Shown here: positions 25,973 to 35,692 of the stretch, one piece after another
Position numbering within the stretch: the first letter of the stretch is position 1
Layout of the letters: every line of letters starts with the position of its first letter
NCBI RefSeq assembly: GCF_002088275.1
Contig: NZ_AQQS01000003.1
Location: forward strand, 1-64,000
Direction: 5' to 3'
Origin: Aurantimonas sp. 22II-16-19i
GTDB taxonomy: Bacteria; Pseudomonadota; Alphaproteobacteria; Rhizobiales; Rhizobiaceae
Length of the DNA: 64,000 nt
Position numbers and translations under genes: made by a program
Notes under the pieces: model-generated
What the model saw: only the letters and a program-made list of their open reading frames with translations
Database searches by the model: none
What the model was told of the DNA's origin: nothing

Positions 25973-26093
25973 ACCATGCTCTCTGATGCCACTGCCCCGC
26001 CCGTTCAATCCCTTGGACGAGCGCCAGGGCGCCGCCACACTGGCGCAGCGGACCTCATCGTTATCGGTGACGCGCCCTCGGGATCCTCTGAGG

Positions 26094-28358
26094 TCAGCCG
26101 CCGAAGATCCGCCTGAACAGGTTCCGATCGTTCTCCCGGGGCGGCGAGACCCGCTCCTCGACGACGACGCCGGGCGGCGGCGCACGGTCGTAGATCACCC
26201 GGCCCTGACCGCCATCGGACCCGTCATAGGGCACGCCGTCGTCCCGCGGCAGTTCGCTGTCGTAATATTCCCCGCCATTGCCGTCTGCGACCAGCGGCGC
26301 GTCAGGGCCGCCGAGCATGTAGTTGCCCGGCAGCGGCACATTCGGCGTCCCCTCGAGGGCCGCCTGCATGAAGTCGTGCCAGGTCTGCGCCGGCAGCGAG
26401 CCGCCGGTCACCCGCTTCATCTTGGCGCCGTTGTCGTTGCCGAGCCAGACGCCGGTGACGAGTTCGGCGGTGTAGCCCATGAACCAGGCGTCCTTGAAGT
26501 CCTGGGTCGTGCCGGTCTTGCCGGCCGCCTCGAAGCCGGCGAGCTCCGCCTTGCGCCCGGTTCCGGAGGAGACCACGCGCTTCAGCATGGCGTTCATCAT
26601 GCCGAGGCTCTCCTCGGACAGGACCTTCGGCGGAACCTCCGCCCCCCGCTCCCACAGCACCTTGCCGTCCTCGGTGGTGATCTTGTTGACGAGATGCGGC
26701 GTCGCCTCATAGCCGCCATTGGCGAAGGGCGCGAAGGCGCTGGTCAGTTCCAGCAGCGAGACCTCGGAGGTTCCGAGCGCGATCGACGGGTTGTCGACGA
26801 TGTCGGACTTGATGCCGAGGCGATGGGCGGTGTCGATCACCGCCTGCGTCCCGACGCTGTCGATGAGCTTGGCCGCCACCGTGTTGAGCGAGAAGCGCAG
26901 CGCGTCGGCGACCATCACCGGGCCGCGATAGGTGTTCTCGTAGTTCGAGGGCTTCCACTTGCCGATCTGGACCGGACCGTCGACGATGATGCTCTCCGGC
27001 CGCCAGCCATTCTCGATGGCCGCCAGATAGACGAATGGCTTGAAGGTAGAGCCCGGCTGACGCTTGGCGTCGACGGCGCGGTTGAACTGGCTTTCGGCAT
27101 AGTCGCGCCCGCCGACCAGCGCCCGGATCGCCCCGGTGCCGTCCATGGCCACGATGGCCCCCTGGCTGACATTCTGCTTGGAGCCGTCGATGGTCTTGCG
27201 GAGCGTCTGTTCCGCCAGCTTCTCCAGCGACATCTCGATCGTCGTCTCGACCACGACGTCCTGCTGGACCTCGCCGATCAGGTCCCGGATGTCGCGCATC
27301 ACCAGATCGGCGGCATATTGCTGGGCGCCGTCCCAGTAGCTCTTCGCCTTGGTCGGCTTCTGGGCGGCGGCGTCGGCGAATTCCTCCTGGGAGATCTTGC
27401 CTTCCTCGCGCATCGCCGAGAGCACCACCTCGGCGCGGGCCTTGGCGGCCTCCGGATCGCGCGCCGGCGAAAGCCGCGACGGCGCCTTGAGCAGGCCTGC
27501 CAGGAGCGCCGCCTCGGACAGCGTCACGTCCTTGGCCGACTTGTTGAAGTAGCGCCGCGCCGCGGCCTCGACCCCCGTCGCGCCCGAACCGAAATAGACC
27601 CGGTTCAGATACATGTCGAGGATCTGGTCCTTGGTGAACTTGTGCTCCAGCCAGATCGCCAGGATCGCTTCCTGGATCTTGCGCTGGATGGTCTGCTCGG
27701 GGTTGAGGAAGATGTTCTTGGCGAGCTGCTGGGTCAGCGTCGAGCCGCCCTGGACCGTGCCGCCGGCCTGCCAGTTGTTGACGAAGGCCCGCACGATGCC
27801 GATCGGGTCGACGCCCCAGTGGTCGTAGAACCGCCGGTCCTCGATCGCCACCACCGCCTCGGGAACATAGGGGCTGATCTCGTCGAGCGAGACTTCCTTG
27901 CCGCCGGTCAGGCCGCGATTGGCGAGCAGCGTGCCCTCGACCGAGACGATCTTGACGTTGGGCGGGCGCGCCGGGATCTCCCAGGCCTCCTGCGGCAGCT
28001 TGACGGCGAAGTAGCCGACCACCGCGGCGACCGCGAGCGTGCCCCAGAGGGCGCCGGCAAGGCCGAGCCGGACCACATGACCGAAAAAGCTGCGCCGCCG
28101 GCGCCGGCCGCCACCACCGCCCTCGCCCGAACCACCGCGCCGCGAGCCGCCGCCACCGCTGCCGCGGCCTGACGCAGCACGCGCGGCGGCCGGCTTGCCC
28201 TTGGCGGTTCCCTTGCTGAGCCGTGCTGCGGCCTTGCGCTTGCGGTCGTTGGCCGCCGACGGAACGGCCCGGTCTTCCGGGCTGATCGACAGCTCGTCCT
28301 CGCTGACCCGCTCCTGATGATCGAAGCTCGGTTCGATCCGCTCGCGCCGTGCCGCCAT
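26094..28358 (-). CDS. class A penicillin-binding protein (transglycosylase/transpeptidase)
   Basis: A 754-residue bifunctional cell-wall synthase. After an Arg/Gly-rich cytoplasmic tail (residues ~40-90) comes one membrane helix (~95-117), then the GT51 transglycosylase domain with catalytic Glu173 in EDRRFYDHWG and GGSTLTQQLAKN. The transpeptidase domain has STFK with Ser437, SLNT and KTGTTQ. There is little sequence between the two domains, so the OB-like insert of larger PBP1A proteins is absent. It polymerises and cross-links peptidoglycan in the periplasm. Monocistronic, convergent with the small membrane gene upstream of it on the map. Confidence 0.94.
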   Translation of the reverse strand: MAARRERIEPSFDHQERVSEDELSISPEDRAVPSAANDRKRKAAARLSKGTAKGKPAAARAASGRGSGGGGSRRGGSGEGGGGGRRRRRSFFGHVVRLGLAGALWGTLAVAAVVGYFAVKLPQEAWEIPARPPNVKIVSVEGTLLANRGLTGGKEVSLDEISPYVPEAVVAIEDRRFYDHWGVDPIGIVRAFVNNWQAGGTVQGGSTLTQQLAKNIFLNPEQTIQRKIQEAILAIWLEHKFTKDQILDMYLNRVYFGSGATGVEAAARRYFNKSAKDVTLSEAALLAGLLKAPSRLSPARDPEAAKARAEVVLSAMREEGKISQEEFADAAAQKPTKAKSYWDGAQQYAADLVMRDIRDLIGEVQQDVVVETTIEMSLEKLAEQTLRKTIDGSKQNVSQGAIVAMDGTGAIRALVGGRDYAESQFNRAVDAKRQPGSTFKPFVYLAAIENGWRPESIIVDGPVQIGKWKPSNYENTYRGPVMVADALRFSLNTVAAKLIDSVGTQAVIDTAHRLGIKSDIVDNPSIALGTSEVSLLELTSAFAPFANGGYEATPHLVNKITTEDGKVLWERGAEVPPKVLSEESLGMMNAMLKRVVSSGTGRKAELAGFEAAGKTGTTQDFKDAWFMGYTAELVTGVWLGNDNGAKMKRVTGGSLPAQTWHDFMQAALEGTPNVPLPGNYMLGGPDAPLVADGNGGEYYDSELPRDDGVPYDGSDGGQGRVIYDRAPPPGVVVEERVSPPRENDRNLFRRIFGG

Positions 28359-28726
28359 GCCCAGCCTCTCATCCTGATGACGGGCGAAGCGGAACGGCCG
28401 TGTCGGCGCTCCAGATCCCCCTCATTTTCCCCATGTACCGCGACCCATCGCGAACCCGCTCGAATCCGGCGGTGCTGCTGTCGGTCGACGTCTCGCCGAA
28501 CCTGTCCCCACAGGTCCGACAGCGGGCGCGAACGGTTCGGCCGCGCCGGAATCGGCAAGTCGCTTCTCGATGGTAATTGCGGCGATTTAACGGGGCTTTA
28601 AGGAATGGCGGCAGGCCCGCGAAAAGCATCCCGGACGCACTGTCGCAAGGCCCGCCCCCTGTCGGTCGGCGCGGCGAGGCTAGTTGTTACGCTCGACGTC
28701 AGGCAGCGACCAAGGAGATGCGCGCC
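28359..28726. other. divergent gap, penicillin-binding protein / SDR
   Basis: 368 bp between divergent start codons. It contains a short A+T-richer stretch at about 28560-28605, where the promoters probably lie, but no convincing -35/-10 pair, operator or RNA gene was seen. Confidence 0.35.
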
Positions 28727-29524
28727 ATGCAAATCGATCTTTCCGACAAGACCGCCATCGTCACCGGCTCGACCGGCGGCATCGGGCTCGCGGCGGCCAA
28801 GGGCCTCGCCCGGGCGGGCGCCCAGGTCGTCGTCAACGGCCGCGACAGCGACCGGGTGGAGGCGGCGATCCGCGCCGTGCTGGACGCCGTGCCGCGCTCC
28901 GACGTCTCCGGCGTCGCCGCCGACCTCGGCGCGGCGGAGGGCTGCGACAGCCTCGTCGCGGCGGTGCCGGAAGCGGACATCCTCGTCAACAATGTCGGCA
29001 TCTTCGGCCCGAAGCCCTTCTTCGAGATCGACGACGGGACCTGGGAACGGTTCTTCCAGCTGAACGTCATGTCGGGCGTGCGCCTGTCGCGGGCCTATCT
29101 GCCGAAGATGATGGAGCGGGGCTGGGGCCGCGTCGTCTTCATCTCCTCGGAATCGGGACTGAACATTCCCGCCGACATGATCCATTACGGCTTCACCAAG
29201 ACCGCGATGCTGTCGCTGTCGCGCGGCCTCGCCAAGCTCGCCTCGGGCACCGGCGTCACGGTCAATTCGGTGCTGCCCGGCCCGACCATGTCCGAGGGCG
29301 TCAAGGAGATGCTGAAGGAGATGGCCGAGGCGAAGGGCGTCTCCATCGAGGAGGCGGGGGAGATGTTCGTGAAGTCCGAGCGCCCGAGCTCCCTGCTCGG
29401 CCGGCTGGCGAGCGTCGAGGAGGTCGCCAACATGATCGTCTATGCCTGCTCGAAGGAAGCCTCGGCGACCAGCGGCGGGGCGCTGCGCGTCGACGGCGGG
29501 GTGGTCGATTCGATCGTGCCGTGA
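28727..29524 (+). CDS. short-chain dehydrogenase/reductase
   Basis: A 265-residue SDR oxidoreductase. The cofactor motif TGSTGGIGLAAAKG starts near residue 13 (TGxxxGxG); NNVGIFG is the NAG-like strand motif; the catalytic Ser, Tyr and Lys are in SSESGLNIPADMIHYGFTK. VLPGPTMSEGV and a C-terminal GALRVDGGVVDSI are typical. Arg in NGRDSDR after the second strand favours NADP(H). The ATG at 28727 has AAGGAG 9 bp upstream. It is single, with no pathway neighbours, so the substrate is unknown. Confidence 0.9.
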   Translation: MQIDLSDKTAIVTGSTGGIGLAAAKGLARAGAQVVVNGRDSDRVEAAIRAVLDAVPRSDVSGVAADLGAAEGCDSLVAAVPEADILVNNVGIFGPKPFFEIDDGTWERFFQLNVMSGVRLSRAYLPKMMERGWGRVVFISSESGLNIPADMIHYGFTKTAMLSLSRGLAKLASGTGVTVNSVLPGPTMSEGVKEMLKEMAEAKGVSIEEAGEMFVKSERPSSLLGRLASVEEVANMIVYACSKEASATSGGALRVDGGVVDSIVP

Positions 29525-29580
29525 GGCCCGCCTGACATGACGATGAGACCGACCGGATGCCGGAGTTGATCGAACCGAGC

Positions 29581-29671
29581 GTGATCCCGAAAAATGGGAA
29601 CCGGTTTTCGGGATCATGCGGCAAGAAGAGGATAGAGCGGGATCGCGATCGAAGCTGATCGCATCCCGCTC
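29581..29671 (+). repeat. RIME-like two-hairpin intergenic repeat, copy 1
   Basis: Two palindromes in a row. The first (29581-29619) is GATCCCGAAAA..TTTTCGGGATC around a tggaaccgg-type loop; the second (29634-29671) pairs AGAGCGGGAT with ATCCCGCTC. The same pair occurs in reverse orientation at 56733-56830. The layout matches what is known of rhizobial intergenic mosaic elements (about 100 bp, two palindromes). It lies after the SDR gene and before the convergent MipA gene. Confidence 0.7.
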
Positions 29672-29898
29672 GAAAGCGCCCACTGCGGGAAATGGCCACC
29701 GCCAGCATTGACGGCCCGGCCCCTCCTTGCAGACTCTCGCATCAGGGCATCAGCGCTGCGGATCGGACAGCCGAGGAGAACACGCACCGGCCTTTCGGCC
29801 GGCATCGGCTCTGGTGCTCGCATGCGCGACGACGCTCGTCGCTGTCGCGCCTGTCGATCCGTTCGAAAGTGATGCCGACCCCCGCGAGACGCCAGGGA

Positions 29899-30729
29899 TC
29901 AGAACAGGTCGAGCGAGAAGCGCTTGGAGATGCCGAGGGTGAAGGAGTACTGGTCGTCGTCGCCAGTCTCGACGATCGGCGAATCCTTGGCGTCGCCGAC
30001 CAGCTTGTCCCAGGACGCATCGGCGTTGAGGAACCAGTCCGGCGTGAATTCGTATCTCGCCGACGCCGCGACGCCGACGCTCTTGAAGCCGCCGCCGGCG
30101 TCATAGGACGAGAACCGGCCGCCGCTCGCCAAAGCCTCGCCGGGGCTCACGGAGAAATAGGTCTCCATGTAGTCCGCGGAGGCAAAGCTCACCGTCGGGC
30201 CGAGCTTGAGAATGAGTTCGTCGGTCGGCCGCGCGATCAGGTTCGCGCCTGCATCGCCGACGAAGCCGTCGGCGCCGCCGAAGGCATAACGCGCCGCGCC
30301 GTAGATCTCGGCATGTTCCCATTCGTAGGATGCCTTGAGGCCGACTTCGTAGGTGGTGTCGACGTCGTCGAGCCCGGTCAGATCGGGATGGTCGTCGACA
30401 TTCCGGTCGCCGACGATGTTGAAGGACGGGCCGATCGAGAAGCCGAGGCCGTCCGGCCCGCCGAAGGAGCCGAGACCCGGCAGGCTCAGATACTCGACCG
30501 AGAAGATCACGCCCGGAAGGACGCGATAGTCGTCGGAGCCGAGATACTCTGGATCGACGATACCCTCGATGCCGAGCTCGAAGACGAAGTCGGCCCCGCC
30601 ATAATCGATCGCCGCCGGCTGCGGCGCGGCGGGCGCGGGGTCGTAGGGCCCGGTGACATCGGCCGCGCTCGCCAGGACGGTCGAGCCCATCAGCGTCAGG
30701 AAAACCGCCGAGGCGAAGCGCATGGCCAT
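29899..30729 (-). CDS. MipA/OmpV family outer membrane protein
   Basis: A 276-residue precursor with a signal peptide (MAMRFASAVFLTLMGSTVLA, cleavage near ASA) and a beta-barrel body with alternating strands. VFELGIEGIVDPEYLGSDDY near the N-terminus and a final SFTLGISKRFSLDLF ending in Phe suit outer-membrane insertion. The MipA/OmpV family includes scaffold proteins for cell-wall enzymes and porin-like proteins; the specific role here is unknown. The ATG at 30727-30729 has GGAGT upstream; the ATG two codons later is equally usable. Monocistronic. Confidence 0.86.
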   Translation of the reverse strand: MAMRFASAVFLTLMGSTVLASAADVTGPYDPAPAAPQPAAIDYGGADFVFELGIEGIVDPEYLGSDDYRVLPGVIFSVEYLSLPGLGSFGGPDGLGFSIGPSFNIVGDRNVDDHPDLTGLDDVDTTYEVGLKASYEWEHAEIYGAARYAFGGADGFVGDAGANLIARPTDELILKLGPTVSFASADYMETYFSVSPGEALASGGRFSSYDAGGGFKSVGVAASARYEFTPDWFLNADASWDKLVGDAKDSPIVETGDDDQYSFTLGISKRFSLDLF

Positions 30730-31212
30730 GTACTGATACTCCAGCCTTGTCGCATGCCTCGTTCTGACTCAATCAGGGCACCATCGACTGGCGCCGCGTC
30801 GGGCATGCTGTGGGACGATACATGCCCCGCCTCTCGGCGAGGCGCAATTCCCACAGCTTCGAAAACCGGTGTCGGTCGGTTGTTTCGAATCAAGGCGTTG
30901 CAGGAGGGTGACAGCGAGTGCGGGCGGAGCGGATCTGCCGTAGAGGCATTGCGCTCCCGCGGCCCGCCCGCGGCCCGAACGAAGAAGGGTGCGGCGATCC
31001 CCCGATCACCACACCCTTCCAGCTGTCCCCCGCATCCTCTTTCGAGGCACGGTCATCCCCACACCGCAAATCGGCCTATCGCATGATCGTGACCAAAAAT
31101 CGATCACTGGTCGCGAAGTCGTGCCTTTTTCGGTGTCCCCTATGCAGATCAAATTAGCGGCGATCTCTTAAGGAGATGTTAATGGACGAGCGAGCTTGCG
31201 CCGGGCTAGCGC
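30730..31212. other. 483-bp intergenic region between MipA and M20 genes
   Basis: Both flanking genes are on the minus strand, so this holds the MipA promoter and the end of the M20 transcript. A hairpin with arms GAAGGGTG (30984-30991) and CACCCTTC (31012-31019) could terminate the latter, without a T tract. Bases 31080-31180 are A+T-richer. No coding frame or RNA gene was convincing. Confidence 0.35.
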
Positions 31213-32616
31213 TCAGCCCTCGCCCAGCGCCGCCAGGACGCGGGCCCAGGAGCGCTGGCCCTTGTGGAACGAGGTCATCTCGTACTTCTCGTTGGGCGAG
31301 TGGATGGCGTCGTCGCCGAGGCCGAATCCGATCAGCAGCGACTCCATGCCGAGCCGCGACTTGAACTCGCCGACCACCGGGATCGAGCCGCCCATGCCGA
31401 TCATCACCGCCGGCTTCGGCCATTCGTCGGACAGCGCCCCCCGCGCCTTTGCGAGGAGCGGCGAATCGAAGGGCAGCTGGATCGCCGGCGAGCCGCCATG
31501 GGCGTGGAACTCGGCGGTGCAGTCGGCCGGCAGCCGCGCCTCGACGAAGGCGCGGAACGCCGCGCGGATCTTGTCCGGATCCTGGGAAAACACCAGCCGG
31601 AACGACACCTTGGCCGAGGCCTCGGCCGCGATCACGGTCTTGAAGCCCTTGCCGTTGTAGCCGCCGGCAATGCCGTTGACCTCGGCGGTCGGCCGCGACC
31701 AGGTCTGCTCGAGCACCGAGCGGCCCTTCTCGCCCGACGGCACGCTGAGGCCCACCTCGCCGAGGAAGTCCGCTTCGGAGAAGTCGAGCCTCTCCCAGCT
31801 CTGCCGGACGGCCTCCGGCAGTTCCTCGACGCCGTCGTAGAAGCCGGGAATGGTGACCCGGCCGTCGGCGTCGTGCATCTCGGCGAGGATCTTCGCGAGC
31901 ACGTGAATGGGGTTCTGCGCCGCGCCGCCGTAATAGCCGGAATGGAGGTCCCGGCTCGCCGCCCGCACCACCACCTCCTCGCCCACCATGCCGCGCAGGC
32001 CGGTCGAGATCGCCGGGGTTTCGCGGTTCCACATGTTGGTGTCGCAGACCAGCGCGACATCGGCGGACAACTCCTCCCGGTTGGCGTCAAGGAAGGGGTT
32101 CAGCGACGGCGAGCCGGACTCCTCCTCGCCCTCGAGGAAGATCGTCACCCGGCAGGGCAGGCCGCCGGTCTCCGCCTTGAAGGCCCGGCAGGCCTCGATG
32201 AAGGTCATCAGCTGGCCCTTGTCGTCAGCCGAGCCGCGGGCGACGATCCGCCTTGTGCCGTCCGGCATCTCCTGCACAACCGGCTCGAACGGGCCGGTGC
32301 GCCACTCGGAGACCGGGTCCACCGGCTGGACGTCGTAATGCCCGTAGAACAGGACGTGCGGCGCCTTCACGCCATCACTCGGGGCCGGTCCCTCGTGATG
32401 GGCGACGACCATCGGATGGCCGGGCGTATCGCGCACCGCGGCGTCGAAGCCGATCGCCGCCAGGTCACCGGCGAGATATTCGGCGGCGCGCCGGCAGTCC
32501 ACGGCATAGGCCGGATCGGTGGAGATCGAGGGAATGCGCAGGAGGTCGGACAGGCGCCCGACGGCGCGATCGAGATTGAGGTCGAGGCAGGCGAGCACGC
32601 TGTCGAGACCGGCCAT
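31213..32616 (-). CDS. M20 family dipeptidase
   Basis: A 467-residue metallopeptidase of the M20 (carnosinase-like) family. FYGHYDVQPVDP supplies the first metal His/Asp, GSADDKGQL the bridging Asp, and FLEGEEESGSP the catalytic Glu pair; the dimerisation domain follows and a late IHSPNEKYEM gives the last metal His. It cleaves dipeptides or related amides in the cytoplasm. The start at 32616 (MAGLDSVLAC) has AAGGA 7 bp upstream; longer in-frame starts run into the divergent aldo/keto reductase leader. Confidence 0.92.
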   Translation of the reverse strand: MAGLDSVLACLDLNLDRAVGRLSDLLRIPSISTDPAYAVDCRRAAEYLAGDLAAIGFDAAVRDTPGHPMVVAHHEGPAPSDGVKAPHVLFYGHYDVQPVDPVSEWRTGPFEPVVQEMPDGTRRIVARGSADDKGQLMTFIEACRAFKAETGGLPCRVTIFLEGEEESGSPSLNPFLDANREELSADVALVCDTNMWNRETPAISTGLRGMVGEEVVVRAASRDLHSGYYGGAAQNPIHVLAKILAEMHDADGRVTIPGFYDGVEELPEAVRQSWERLDFSEADFLGEVGLSVPSGEKGRSVLEQTWSRPTAEVNGIAGGYNGKGFKTVIAAEASAKVSFRLVFSQDPDKIRAAFRAFVEARLPADCTAEFHAHGGSPAIQLPFDSPLLAKARGALSDEWPKPAVMIGMGGSIPVVGEFKSRLGMESLLIGFGLGDDAIHSPNEKYEMTSFHKGQRSWARVLAALGEG

Positions 32617-32815
32617 GGCGTGATCCTTTGCTGAAATTGCGGTTTCGGGGACGAAGTATCGGTTCGCCGGCCGCTTCGGCAAGGCGGGGGCGCTTTCGGA
32701 AGGCGTTTTGCACCGGCCATTGCACGATGCTGCGATGCGGCTATGTTCGCGCGGCAGGGGCCCCGTGGCACCGCGTCGGGCCCGCCCTCTCCATTCCGCA
32801 TTCGGGATCGTCTTC

Positions 32816-33859
32816 ATGAAATATCGCCCGCTCGGCCGCACCGGCCTGTCCGTCAGCGAAATCTGCCTCGGCACCATGACCTGGGGTTCGCAGAACAGCG
32901 AAGCCGAGGGCCATGCTCAGATGGACCTCGCCACCGAGCTGGGGGTGAACTTCTTCGACGCCGCCGAAATGTATCCGACGACGCCGCTCGCCGCCGAGAC
33001 CGTCGGTCGCACCGAGGAGATCATAGGCTCCTGGTTCGCCGCCAATGGACGGCGCGACGACGTGGTGCTCGCTTCCAAGATCACCGGCGCCGGCAACGAC
33101 AAGGTCCGCGGCGGCGAGCCGATCACCGCCGATTCGGTGCGCCGCGCCCTGGACGCCAGCCTGAAGCGGCTGAAGACCGACCATATCGACCTCTACCAGC
33201 TGCACTGGCCAAACCGCGGCTCCTACCATTTCCGCCAGAACTGGACCTATGATCCGAGCGGCCAGAAGCCCGACGCGGTCAAGGCCAACATCGCGGAGGT
33301 GCTGCACGAGCTCGGCGAGCAGGTGAAGGCCGGCAAGATCCGCCATGTAGGCCTCTCCAACGAGTCCGCCTGGGGCGTCATGCAGTTCGCGGCGATCGCC
33401 GAGCGGGACGGCACGCCGCGCGTCGCCTCGATCCAGAACGAATATTCGCTGATGCACCGGATCTTCGATCTCGACCTTGCCGAAACCGCAATCAACGAAC
33501 AGGTCGGCCTCCTCGCCTATTCGCCGCTGGCGGCCGGTCTCCTCACCGGCAAATACACCGCCGGCGCCATTCCGCCCGGCTCGCGCGGCGCGATCAACAA
33601 GGGTCTCGGCGGCCGTCACACCGAATATGCGGTCTCCGTGGCCGACGAATATTGCGAAGTGGCGCGCAAGCATGGGCTCGATCCGGCCGCCATTGCCATC
33701 GCCTTCGGCCTGACCCGGCCGTTCATGACGGCGGTGATCATCGGCGCCACCGACCTCGACCAGCTGAAGACCAATATCGGCGCGGCCGAGATCGATCTGT
33801 CCGACGCGGTGATGGCCGACATCGCCGCCGTCTATCGCCGCCACCCGCTTCCATTGTAA
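32816..33859 (+). CDS. aldo/keto reductase, Tas-like
   Basis: A 347-residue aldo/keto reductase starting MKYRPLGRTGLSVSEICLG. The catalytic tetrad is present: Asp and Tyr in NFFDAAEMYP, Lys in VLASKITG, and His in LYQLHWPNR. The insert with YHFRQNWTYDPSG and the NEYSLMHR segment resemble E. coli Tas and similar NADP(H)-dependent enzymes. ATG at 32816 was chosen over upstream codons that lack family sequence. Its start is about 200 bp from the divergent M20 peptidase; substrate unknown. Confidence 0.92.
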   Translation: MKYRPLGRTGLSVSEICLGTMTWGSQNSEAEGHAQMDLATELGVNFFDAAEMYPTTPLAAETVGRTEEIIGSWFAANGRRDDVVLASKITGAGNDKVRGGEPITADSVRRALDASLKRLKTDHIDLYQLHWPNRGSYHFRQNWTYDPSGQKPDAVKANIAEVLHELGEQVKAGKIRHVGLSNESAWGVMQFAAIAERDGTPRVASIQNEYSLMHRIFDLDLAETAINEQVGLLAYSPLAAGLLTGKYTAGAIPPGSRGAINKGLGGRHTEYAVSVADEYCEVARKHGLDPAAIAIAFGLTRPFMTAVIIGATDLDQLKTNIGAAEIDLSDAVMADIAAVYRRHPLPL

Positions 33860-33985
33860 GGGCGACGCTCGACTGCCCGCCGGACCGATTCGGTCCGGCG
33901 GACGACGGCGCCCTCCCGCCGGGACATACGACGCCCCTGCCCGTCCGGCGGAGCGCCTAGCGCCCGCTGATCCCAGGCTTTCCGC

Positions 33986-35269
33986 GTGACCGACGAACCG
34001 ACGTCCCTGCCTTCCGCCACCACACCGGCGCCCAAGGTGCCGGAAGCGCCCCACGGCGAAGATCGCTTCGCCGCCTTCCGCAACACGCGCTTCCTCCTCT
34101 ACTGGCTGTCGCGCTTCGCCGCGACCTTCGCGACGCAGATCGTCATCGTCTCGGTCGGCTGGCAGATCTACGATCTGACCCGCGATCCATGGGATCTCGG
34201 CCTCGTCGGCCTCTGCCAGTTCGCGCCGGCCTTCTTCCTGGTGCTCGTCACCGGGGCCGCGGCCGACCGCTATTCCCGCCGCCTGATCATGGCGATCGCC
34301 GTGGCGATCGAGGGGATCGGCGCGATCCTGCTCCTCGCCCTGACCTATCACGGCCTCGCCACGCCGACGCCGATCTTCGCCATCCTGATCGTCTTCGGCA
34401 TCGCCCGCGCCTTCTTCGGCCCGGCCTCGAGCTCCCTCGTCGTCAACCTCGTCACCCGCGACGAACTCGCCAACGCCATCGCCTGGAACTCGTCCTCCTG
34501 GCAGATCGCGGCGATCGTCGGCCCGGTCGCCGGCGGCCTCCTCTACGGCGTCTCGCCGCTGCTCGCCTATGGCAGCGGCGCCGCGCTGTTCGTCGTCGCG
34601 GCGATCTTCGCGCTGGTGATCAAGGCCCCCGCCCATCGCCGCTCCAGCGAGCCGGCGAGCCTCGAGACCATCGTCGCCGGTTTCCGCTTCATCTGGAGCG
34701 AGCCCATCGTCCTCGGCGCGATCTCGCTGGATCTCTTCGCCGTCCTTCTCGGCGGCGCCGTCGCGCTGATGCCGGTCTATGCCCGCGACGTCCTCGACGC
34801 AGGCCCCATCGCCCTCGGACTGCTGCGGGCGGCGCCCGGCCTCGGCGCGCTGCCGATGGCGGTCTATCTCGCCGCCTACCCGATCCGGAACCACGCCGGC
34901 GCGATCATGTTCGTCTTCGTCGGGCTGTTCGGCGCCTTCACCATGATGTTCGGCCTGTCGACCTCGATCTGGATCTCGGTGCCGGCGCTGATGATGATGG
35001 GGGCCTCCGACATGATCAGCGTCTATGTCCGCGAGACGCTGATGCAGCTGTGGACGCCGGACGACGTGCGCGGCCGGGTCAACGCCGTCAACATGGTGTT
35101 CATCGGCGCCTCCAACGAACTCGGCGAGTTCCGGGCCGGCGGCATGGCGAAACTGATCGGCGCGGTGCCGGCCGTCGTTCTCGGCGGCGCCGCGACGGTG
35201 GGCGTCGCCGCCCTCTGGGCGTGGATGTTCCCGCAGCTGAGGAAGGCCCAGCGGCTGGCGCGCGAGTGA
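33986..35269 (+). CDS. MFS transporter, EntS/MFS_3-like
   Basis: A 427-residue major facilitator with about eleven to twelve hydrophobic helices. The N-terminus TRFLLYWLSRFAATFATQI, the loop 2-3 motif GAAADRYSRR, and helix 5 AIAWNSSSWQIAAIVGPVAGG fit the MFS_3 group that includes the enterobactin exporter EntS. The start is GTG. The next genes (DUF1289 and rirA, convergent) concern iron, so a siderophore or other small-molecule export role can be considered, but only by analogy. Confidence 0.86.
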   Translation: MTDEPTSLPSATTPAPKVPEAPHGEDRFAAFRNTRFLLYWLSRFAATFATQIVIVSVGWQIYDLTRDPWDLGLVGLCQFAPAFFLVLVTGAAADRYSRRLIMAIAVAIEGIGAILLLALTYHGLATPTPIFAILIVFGIARAFFGPASSSLVVNLVTRDELANAIAWNSSSWQIAAIVGPVAGGLLYGVSPLLAYGSGAALFVVAAIFALVIKAPAHRRSSEPASLETIVAGFRFIWSEPIVLGAISLDLFAVLLGGAVALMPVYARDVLDAGPIALGLLRAAPGLGALPMAVYLAAYPIRNHAGAIMFVFVGLFGAFTMMFGLSTSIWISVPALMMMGASDMISVYVRETLMQLWTPDDVRGRVNAVNMVFIGASNELGEFRAGGMAKLIGAVPAVVLGGAATVGVAALWAWMFPQLRKAQRLARE

Positions 35270-35383
35270 GGAAGTGAGCGAGGAGAAGTGAAGCCCGGCA
35301 TCCCGGCGGGATCGTTCGGGCTTCGTTTCCCGCATGCCGCGAATCGGCCGGGTGGCCCGGCTGACGGCTTCAGCAGACCGAGG

Positions 35384-35692
35384 CTACTCCTCGGCCACCT
35401 CGACCGGGCATGGTACGCCCTCGCGCTTGCATTTGTGCTGGTAGGTATAGGCCCAGAAGGCCGGATTGCGGCCGCTTTCGGCGATCCGAGCGATCAGCGC
35501 CTCGATGAATTCGCGCTTTGCGTCCGCGCCGCCGTGATGGGGGAAGGAGTCCTTCTCCGCCTTGGTCATCGAACAGCCGATGCAGCGGCCCTGCCGCTTG
35601 TACTTGCAAACGTCGATGCAGGGCGAGGGAGCGCTCTCCCACACGGCGTCGTCCTCCGCCGGGCGCTCCGCCGCTTGGGATCTCGAAGTCAT
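35384..35692 (-). CDS. DUF1289 domain protein
   Basis: A 102-residue protein with the DUF1289 cysteine pattern SPCIDVCKYKRQGRCIGCSMT (C-x3-C-x7-C-x2-C), which suggests binding of a metal or an iron-sulfur cluster. The remainder is charged and includes WAYTYQHKCKREGVPCPVE with further Cys residues. The ATG overlaps the stop of rirA as ATGA, so it is translated with the iron regulator. Function unknown; the coupling makes a role in iron-sulfur handling a sensible guess. Confidence 0.85.
   Translation of the reverse strand: MTSRSQAAERPAEDDAVWESAPSPCIDVCKYKRQGRCIGCSMTKAEKDSFPHHGGADAKREFIEALIARIAESGRNPAFWAYTYQHKCKREGVPCPVEVAEE

Noticed and set aside
28605-29063. Plus-strand frame with TAAGGA before ATG, overlapping the SDR gene
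   Set aside because: It is in a different frame from the SDR, its product is Arg/Pro/Ser-rich, and the SDR has its own strong site at 28712.
31176-31364. Plus-strand 62-codon frame with an excellent AAGGAG site, antisense to the M20 peptidase
   Set aside because: Its product is Arg/Pro/Ser-rich with no family features, typical of a shadow frame over GC-rich coding DNA, and it lies fully in the 3' end of a well supported gene.
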